Origin: Faecenecus sp036648855
GTDB lineage: Bacteria; Bacillota_I; Bacilli_A; RF39; UBA660
Direction of reading: 5' to 3'
NCBI GenBank assembly: GCA_036648855.1
Contig: JAVWCU010000050.1
Location: forward strand, 1 to 5,842
DNA: 5,842 nt
Positions 1 through 3,846 of the stretch are shown one piece after another. The position numbers and the translations under genes were made by a program. The notes beneath the pieces were generated by a model. That model worked only from the letters and a program-made list of their open reading frames with translations. It did no database searches and was not told the origin of the DNA. Every line of letters begins with the position of its first letter. Position 1 is the first letter of the stretch.

Positions 1-246
1 ATTATAATAACCGGCAACTGGCGCTACATAAGTTTGATAATTACCAGTATAACTATAATTAGCTACAGGTATTTCTTTTTCTTCCAATTTATTTAACCCT
101 ACTTTAATATGATTAATTAAAGTAGTATTATTCTTTCTCATCCCAGACATAGTAGTTAGTATTAACATTAAAGTCATGACTATTATCCCTAAAACAGAAT
201 ATAACATGACTGTAATAGCAAAACCCTTATTATTTAATTTCTTCAC
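1..246 (-). CDS. Prepilin-like short exported protein, 3' end outside window
   Basis: The frame is open from a GTG at 246-244 to base 1, giving 82 codons with no stop, so the C-terminus is missing. The protein begins VKKLNNKGFAITVMLYSVLG (first residue read as Met). This is a short basic leader, then K-G-F (predicted cleavage after Gly8) and a hydrophobic helix to about residue 34, as in class III prepilin signals. The usual Glu at mature position 5 is replaced by Val. The helix is followed by a polar stretch (SGMRKNNTTLINHIKVGLNK). The GTG start is chosen because an in-frame TAG lies at 258-256, the SD-like AGGGTGAT is at 257-250, and this start gives the complete leader. It has its own promoter just downstream of the trmR terminator. 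Function is not recognised; it could be a minor pilin-like or membrane-anchored surface protein. Prepilin peptidase processing is inference. Confidence 0.75.
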   Translation of the reverse strand, partial: MKKLNNKGFAITVMLYSVLGIIVMTLMLILTTMSGMRKNNTTLINHIKVGLNKLEEKEIPVANYSYTGNYQTYVAPVAGYYN

Positions 247-263
247 ACTATCACCCTATCATT

Positions 264-292
264 ATTATAGAGTATTTAATTTAAAAAATCAA
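264..292 (-). promoter_or_regulatory. Promoter of the prepilin-like gene at the left edge
   Basis: On the minus strand a TTGATT box (292-287) is separated by exactly 17 bases from a perfect TATAAT (269-264), a good sigma-A-type match. Transcription would start near base 257, about 11 bases before the GTG start, giving a very short leader. It follows the trmR terminator directly, which supports a new transcription unit here. Confidence 0.7.
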
Positions 293-308
293 AGTAATTA
301 TTTCATAG

Positions 309-340
309 AAAAAGGTGTCTAATTTACAACTAAACACCTA
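309..340 (-). terminator. Intrinsic terminator after trmR
   Basis: Read on the minus strand, the arm AGGTGTTTA (339-331) pairs with TAGACACCT (321-313) through nine base pairs including one G-U. The loop is nine bases (330-322), and the 3' side runs into a T-tract (313-309). It lies 18 bases past the trmR stop and ends the ireB-trmR operon. A new promoter follows directly downstream. Confidence 0.85.
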
Positions 341-357
341 AAGTAAATAATATATTC

Positions 358-963
358 CTAGTTTTTATTTTTCTTTCTTGTCACTGCCAAACCATCACCT
401 ATAGAATAATAACTAGTCTCATAATCCAAACTATCATTTAAAAATACAATATAATCTTTTATTTTTCTAACTAATCCTCTCAAGTTCCTACTCTTAATCT
501 CATTTTCATCTTTTGCCACTAAACCATGAAACTCCATATTATCAGTAATTACAAAACCATTCTGCTTAATATTACCTATAAACCGCTTAAAAAAATTGAT
601 ATTTTGCCCTTTAGCGGCATCTATAAATAATAAATCATAGGTCTCATCTAAATTAACCTCTAAAGCATCTTTAAAAATCAAAGTAATTCTATCTTCCAAA
701 TTAAACTTTTTAATATTCTTTAAAGCTTCTAAATATCTCTCATTATCCCTTTCAATACTAGTAACTTTTAAATTAGGATTAGTTAAAGCCATTATAATTG
801 CAGAATATCCAATTGCTGTTCCTATTTCTAATACTCTATTAATATTATTTTTCAGAATAAAAGAAGTTAAAAAATCTAACCCTTTATCAAGCATAATTGG
901 AACATTGTTATTAGTGGCATATTCTTTCAGTTCTTTTATCTCTATATATTTACTTTCTACCAT
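358..963 (-). CDS. trmR: O-methyltransferase, TrmR/YrrM type (tRNA wobble-uridine methylation)
   Basis: This is a 201-residue SAM-dependent O-methyltransferase of the Methyltransf_3 family. Motif I is VLEIGTAIGYS (44-54), the ribose-binding acidic residue is Glu71 in TSIERD, and the probable metal ligands are Asp115 (LLFIDAAKGQ) and Asp141-Asn142 (ITDNMEFHG). The C-terminal strand IGDGLAVTRK (188-197) is typical. B. subtilis YrrM/TrmR methylates 5-hydroxyuridine to 5-methoxyuridine at tRNA position 34. I assign that role from family and from gene order immediately after mltG. The ATG overlaps the mltG stop by 7 bases, so translation is probably coupled. AAAGGGGA (980-973) is a spaced SD. In B. 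subtilis the U32-peptidase-like genes that make hydroxyuridine follow; here a terminator and an unrelated gene follow instead. Another small-molecule O-methyltransferase role cannot be excluded. Confidence 0.85.
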   Translation of the reverse strand: MVESKYIEIKELKEYATNNNVPIMLDKGLDFLTSFILKNNINRVLEIGTAIGYSAIIMALTNPNLKVTSIERDNERYLEALKNIKKFNLEDRITLIFKDALEVNLDETYDLLFIDAAKGQNINFFKRFIGNIKQNGFVITDNMEFHGLVAKDENEIKSRNLRGLVRKIKDYIVFLNDSLDYETSYYSIGDGLAVTRKKNKN

Positions 964-2030
964 ACTATCCAGTCCCCTTTAGCTTTAATTTCATCTACCT
1001 TCTTCTTATGTTCAGCATAAGTTTTAGTAAAGAAGACATTTTTATTTTTATCAGCAACAAAATATAAATAATTGTTTTTATCCGGTTCAAAACTTGCTTT
1101 AATACTCTCCTTAGAAGGTAAAGAAATAGGTCCTATAGGTAACTTACCCTCAAGTCCTACTCTAGTATTATAAGGATTGTGGGTGTTAAACTCTGCACTA
1201 GTTAAATCTCTATCTGCCATATCTACTTTTAAAGCATAATAAGTAGTAACATCACTTCCTAAATTCATCTTTTTCCCTAATCTATTATAAAATACCCCTG
1301 CTATTTTAGATCTAGTATTATTACCTACTCCCTCTAATTCAACAATAGAGGCCATCGTTAAATAATCATGTATAGACTTGTTACTAGTCTCCACCAGACT
1401 TTTATAAGGTGTTAAAACTATATCCATTTGATGTAACATTTTAGCAAATATATCTTCAACTTTTACACTTTCCCTAGAAAATTGATAAGTATCAGGAAAT
1501 AAATATCCTTCTAAAGGATAATAAATACCCTTTTGTTTAACAACCTCAGTTAAAAACCAATACTCTTTTATTAGTTTATCTAAATAAGTCATATCTTGAC
1601 TTTTAGCTAAAACTTCTTCTTCTGTTATATTAGTATTAGTAGCAATAACCTTAGCTACTCCACGCATATTAATACCTTCCTTAAAAACTAAAGAAACAGA
1701 ATCAGGATTATAACTACTACCTTTTTCTAACACCTTAATTATCTTTTTAACTCCCATATTAGGACTTAATTTATAACTACCGGCTTTAATTCCTTTTACC
1801 TCAAAAAGTTTAGCATAAAGATAAAAGAAGTTCGCATCATGAACTAATTTTTTTTCTTCTAATAACTTCCCTATTTGTTTAATAGATAATCCAGTTTTAA
1901 TAACTACTTCTACTTCTGTACTATTTTTACTAACTGGACTAATTTTATAATTATAAATACTAGAACCTAAGATAACAATAGTTGCTATCAAAATTAAAAT
2001 ACTTAACATAATATTTTTCAATAATTTCAT
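957..2030 (-). CDS. mltG: Endolytic murein transglycosylase MltG (YceG/YrrL family)
   Basis: This membrane-anchored lytic transglycosylase cuts nascent peptidoglycan strands outside the membrane and helps set glycan length. From the ATG at 2030 it has 357 residues: a short basic N-terminus, one transmembrane helix (about 8-27), a LysM-like region (about 38-105), and the YceG catalytic domain. That domain shows LEGYLFPDTY (173-182), MASIVELEG with the presumed catalytic Glu231, IAGVFYNRL (243-251), NPYNTRVGLEGKLPIGPIS (285-303) and a YLYFVAD strand near the end. The frame stays open to a TTG at 2072, but the ATG at 2030 has a GGAG nine bases upstream and puts the basic residues directly before the helix, as expected in this family. 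The gene follows yrzB after 50 bases containing a hairpin and overlaps trmR by 7 bases. The identification is firm; the start is likely but not certain. Confidence 0.93.
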   Translation of the reverse strand: MKLLKNIMLSILILIATIVILGSSIYNYKISPVSKNSTEVEVVIKTGLSIKQIGKLLEEKKLVHDANFFYLYAKLFEVKGIKAGSYKLSPNMGVKKIIKVLEKGSSYNPDSVSLVFKEGINMRGVAKVIATNTNITEEEVLAKSQDMTYLDKLIKEYWFLTEVVKQKGIYYPLEGYLFPDTYQFSRESVKVEDIFAKMLHQMDIVLTPYKSLVETSNKSIHDYLTMASIVELEGVGNNTRSKIAGVFYNRLGKKMNLGSDVTTYYALKVDMADRDLTSAEFNTHNPYNTRVGLEGKLPIGPISLPSKESIKASFEPDKNNYLYFVADKNKNVFFTKTYAEHKKKVDEIKAKGDWIVW

Positions 2031-2037
2031 ACTACTA

Positions 2038-2044
2038 ATCTCCA
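2038..2044 (-). promoter_or_regulatory. Ribosome binding site deciding the mltG start
   Basis: TGGAGAT reads 3'-ward from 2044 to 2038 on the minus strand, with GGAG ending nine bases before the ATG at 2030. The alternative starts (ATG at 2045, TTG at 2072) lack a comparable purine-rich site, so this site favours the shorter protein. Confidence 0.6.
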
Positions 2045-2056
2045 TATTTATCTCAT

Positions 2057-2082
2057 GAAAAAGAAAAAGCAATAATTGCTTT
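2057..2082 (-). terminator. Terminator-like hairpin at the yrzB stop, possible attenuator before mltG
   Basis: On the minus strand AAAGCAAT (2082-2075) and ATTGCTTT (2073-2066) form a perfect inverted repeat around base 2074, so about six or seven pairs close a 3-base loop. It is followed by a T-rich run (TTCTTTTTC, 2065-2057). The 5' arm overlaps the last two bases of the yrzB TAA stop. The stem is short and AU-rich, so it would be a weak or partial terminator. No good promoter lies between it and mltG, so readthrough must supply mltG transcripts if the element is real. Confidence 0.45.
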
Positions 2083-2395
2083 ACTCTACCTCACTAGACT
2101 TCTCTTCCACCTGTTTATCCTTAGTAGCCTTAATTTTAATTTCTTCTTGAAGTGTTTCAAGTATTTTTTCAATAACCTTCCACTCTTTTTCAGTTTCAAT
2201 TGGTTCTAACTTAGTAGACTCTGATTTAGGATCAAAGATTGAAGCAAATACTTGAGTATTACCACCCTCATCTACTGAATTATCTGTATACACAATATAA
2301 CTCTTTTCTGTTTCCTCGCTATCAAATGTAAATAAAACATTACAAGTGATTTCTTTTCCTTCATCATTAATTACTACAAACGTATTCTTATCCAT
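2081..2395 (-). CDS. yrzB: DUF1292 family protein, YrzB-like
   Basis: This is a 104-residue acidic cytoplasmic protein of the DUF1292 family, whose biochemical role is not established. The family core is visible: a beta-rich N-terminal part (FVVINDEGKEITCNVLFTFD, 6-25), the SYIVYTDN strand (32-39), the FASIFDP turn (50-56), then EKEWKVIEKILETL (69-82), probably a helix. The tail from about residue 86 is charged and rich in Lys and Glu and looks disordered. The ATG overlaps the end of ruvX by 8 bases, and AAGGAG (2409-2404) lies eight bases before it, so the start is well supported. Its place between ruvX and mltG matches yrzB in B. subtilis. No enzyme motif is visible. Confidence 0.88.
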   Translation of the reverse strand: MDKNTFVVINDEGKEITCNVLFTFDSEETEKSYIVYTDNSVDEGGNTQVFASIFDPKSESTKLEPIETEKEWKVIEKILETLQEEIKIKATKDKQVEEKSSEVE

Positions 2396-2816
2396 TATTA
2401 TTTCTCCTTTTCTTATCTAAATAACTTTGTAAAATAATAGTCGCGGCTACTCCATCTATAACTTGCTTTCTTTTCTTTCTTGATGTATCTCCCGCTATTA
2501 ATAGATTAGAAGCCTGTACCGTTGTTAACCTTTCATCTTCTAAGTTAACTGGTATTAATAAAACTTGTTCTAGCTTATTCTTAAACTCTATACTCAAATT
2601 ACCCTTTTCACCAATAGAATTATTCATGTTTTTAGGTAATCCCAGCACTATTTCTGAAACATTTTTCTCTTTGACAACATCTGCGATAATTGGAATTAAA
2701 CTGTTATAATCTTCTTGATGTCGTACTACCTTATAACCAGTTGCCAATATCCCCGTAGGATCACTTAAAGCCATTCCTAAAGTCCTAGATCCAAGGTCAA
2801 GTCCTAAATATCTCAT
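2388..2816 (-). CDS. ruvX: RuvX/YqgF family nuclease (putative Holliday junction resolvase, pre-16S rRNA processing)
   Basis: This is a 142-residue RNase H-fold protein of the YqgF/RuvX family, usual length about 140. The visible signatures are GLDLGSRTLGMA (5-16) with catalytic-type Asp7, IVLGLPKNMNNSIG (56-69), LEDERLTT (92-99) with the acidic Glu95, and DGVAATIILQSYL (121-133) with Asp121. These three acidic residues are the expected metal-binding set. Family members have been linked both to Holliday junction resolution and to maturation of the 16S rRNA 5' end; the sequence cannot decide between these. The ATG begins one base after the ireB TGA, and there is only a weak purine stretch upstream (AAAAGATTGAT), so translation is probably coupled to ireB. 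The C-terminus is basic (KKRRNNNG). Confidence 0.94.
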   Translation of the reverse strand: MRYLGLDLGSRTLGMALSDPTGILATGYKVVRHQEDYNSLIPIIADVVKEKNVSEIVLGLPKNMNNSIGEKGNLSIEFKNKLEQVLLIPVNLEDERLTTVQASNLLIAGDTSRKKRKQVIDGVAATIILQSYLDKKRRNNNG

Positions 2817-2817
2817 A

Positions 2818-3066
2818 TCAATCTTTTAAATAAGCTCTCAATAAAAATTCAATAATTTGATTTCTATCAATTCTACTTATTTTCTTTCTGGCATCCTTAT
2901 GAGAAGAAATATAACCTAAATCCCCACTCATTAAATACCCAACCATTTGATTAATCGGATTATATCCTCTTTCCTCTAAAGCTTTATAGACTTCATTAAG
3001 TACTTGACGAATTAATTCATCACTTAAAGCATCTAAAGTAAAAATACTTGTTTGATCTGTATCCAA
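2818..3066 (-). CDS. ireB: IreB/ReoM family regulator of cell-wall synthesis (UPF0297, YrzL)
   Basis: This is an 82-residue protein with the family signature GYNPINQMVGYLMSGD (34-49) and the DAR...IDRNQIIEFLLRAYLKD end. In Enterococcus IreB and Listeria ReoM, homologues are phosphorylated on N-terminal threonines by a PASTA Ser/Thr kinase; ReoM controls ClpCP-dependent turnover of MurA. The N-terminus here, MDTDQTSIFTLD, aligns with the phospho-acceptor region, placing Thr3 and Thr6 at the known sites. The start is TTG (3066-3064): an in-frame TGA lies just upstream, and the next Met is residue 41, inside the signature. A strong GAGGTGAT SD (3079-3072) precedes it. It is the first gene of the core operon, with its own promoter. 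The kinase and ClpCP partners are not in the window, so the pathway assignment rests on the family. Confidence 0.93.
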   Translation of the reverse strand: MDTDQTSIFTLDALSDELIRQVLNEVYKALEERGYNPINQMVGYLMSGDLGYISSHKDARKKISRIDRNQIIEFLLRAYLKD

Positions 3067-3071
3067 GAGAA

Positions 3072-3079
3072 ATCACCTC
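3072..3079 (-). promoter_or_regulatory. Strong ribosome binding site for the TTG start of ireB
   Basis: GAGGTGAT matches the 3' end of 16S rRNA over eight bases. Its GAGG core lies nine bases before the TTG codon. With an in-frame stop inside this stretch, it fixes the start at the non-ATG codon. Confidence 0.8.
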
Positions 3080-3097
3080 ACATCTAATGTCTCTATT

Positions 3098-3126
3098 ATT
3101 TTATCATGAAGTAAATAGGATATCAA
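3098..3126 (-). promoter_or_regulatory. Promoter of the ireB-ruvX-yrzB-mltG-trmR operon
   Basis: On the minus strand TTGATA (3126-3121) and TAAAAT (3103-3098) are 17 bases apart, and TG one base upstream of the -10 box makes it an extended -10. Transcription would begin near 3091, about 25 bases before ireB. It sits just past the stop of the upstream membrane protein gene. No terminator is visible between them, so some readthrough from upstream is possible. Confidence 0.72.
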
Positions 3127-3142
3127 TACTACAATTTTTTAA

Positions 3143-3823
3143 CTATGAAATAACTGGTAAAGAAATATCCTTTGTTATATTAATATTAGAAATAACTGTG
3201 GATATTTCTACATTCATATCATTTTTAGCCTTATAAGTAAGTATAATAGACTCTACTTCAGAATTACTTAAATTTAATAAAAGTTTTCCATCCTCTTCTA
3301 CCGATTTAATATCCATTAACGGTAAAGAAACGCCATAAAAATTATCTCCTTTTAATATTTCCGTTTCAATAGTCTTTTTTAATACTTTAAATTGATAAGT
3401 CCCATTCCCTAGTTTTTTACCTTTATCCTTTATCTGCCCTAACAAATTATATAAAACTTTAATATCCGGGGTAGTAGACATTTCTATAACCTTATAACCA
3501 TCTTCCATTTTAGAATAATATTTATTATTACCATAATCATTAATGCTACCAACTTCATTTTCAACAATATAACTCTGAACTTTATCTAACTGGTTTAAAT
3601 AATACAACTGACTTATTACTTTATATTTATTATTTTTTTTACCACTTGTTATATTAATAGTAGAATTAACTGTATAATTATTTAAGTTATTCATAATTTT
3701 TACTGTATCATTAAAATTAACTAATTCTTTTTTAGAACCATTATTGGTAAAAGATAAACAGATTCCAGCAGTGATAATAATAACCCCCGTAATAAGTAGT
3801 CCTACTCCCACTTTTTTAGTCAT
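3143..3823 (-). CDS. Membrane-anchored extracytoplasmic protein of unknown function
   Basis: I do not recognise this 226-residue protein. It has a basic N-terminus (MTKK), one hydrophobic helix (about 5-25) and a polar, Asn/Lys-rich body predicted to lie outside the membrane. Cys22 is inside the helix, but the preceding residues (TAGI) do not make a lipobox, so an uncleaved anchor is more likely than a lipoprotein. The body alternates short beta-like segments (YTVNSTINIT, KVISQLYYLN, KVQSYIVENE, LLLNLSNSEVESIILTYKAK) and ends with ISNINITKDISLP. This layout recalls LolA/LppX-like carrier folds in Gram-positive exported proteins, but that is a weak inference. The ATG has a strong GGGAGG SD six bases upstream (3835-3830). 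It starts 23 bases after the prepilin-Ig gene with no terminator between, so the two are probably cotranscribed and may act together at the surface. Confidence 0.8.
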   Translation of the reverse strand: MTKKVGVGLLITGVIIITAGICLSFTNNGSKKELVNFNDTVKIMNNLNNYTVNSTINITSGKKNNKYKVISQLYYLNQLDKVQSYIVENEVGSINDYGNNKYYSKMEDGYKVIEMSTTPDIKVLYNLLGQIKDKGKKLGNGTYQFKVLKKTIETEILKGDNFYGVSLPLMDIKSVEEDGKLLLNLSNSEVESIILTYKAKNDMNVEISTVISNINITKDISLPVIS

Positions 3824-3846
3824 AACTTACCTCCCTTTCTATTATT

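Noticed and set aside
2031..2072. Longer mltG starting at TTG 2072 or ATG 2045
   Set aside because: The extra residues (LFLFHEINMEISS) are not family-like, the TTG lies inside the hairpin, and neither site has an SD as good as the one before ATG 2030.
2046..2072. Possible mltG promoter TTGCTT with TAAATA at 16 bases
   Set aside because: Both boxes match consensus at only three of six positions, and the -35 lies inside the hairpin arm.
3048..3236. Open frame of 62 codons on the plus strand
   Set aside because: It lies over the 3' end of the membrane-protein gene, the ireB promoter and the ireB start, lacks a recognisable domain or SD, and opposes every well-supported gene.
3755..3823. Lipoprotein signal ending at Cys22 in the membrane-anchored protein
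   Set aside because: The residues before Cys (T-A-G-I) lack the small residue required at -1, so no proper lipobox is present.
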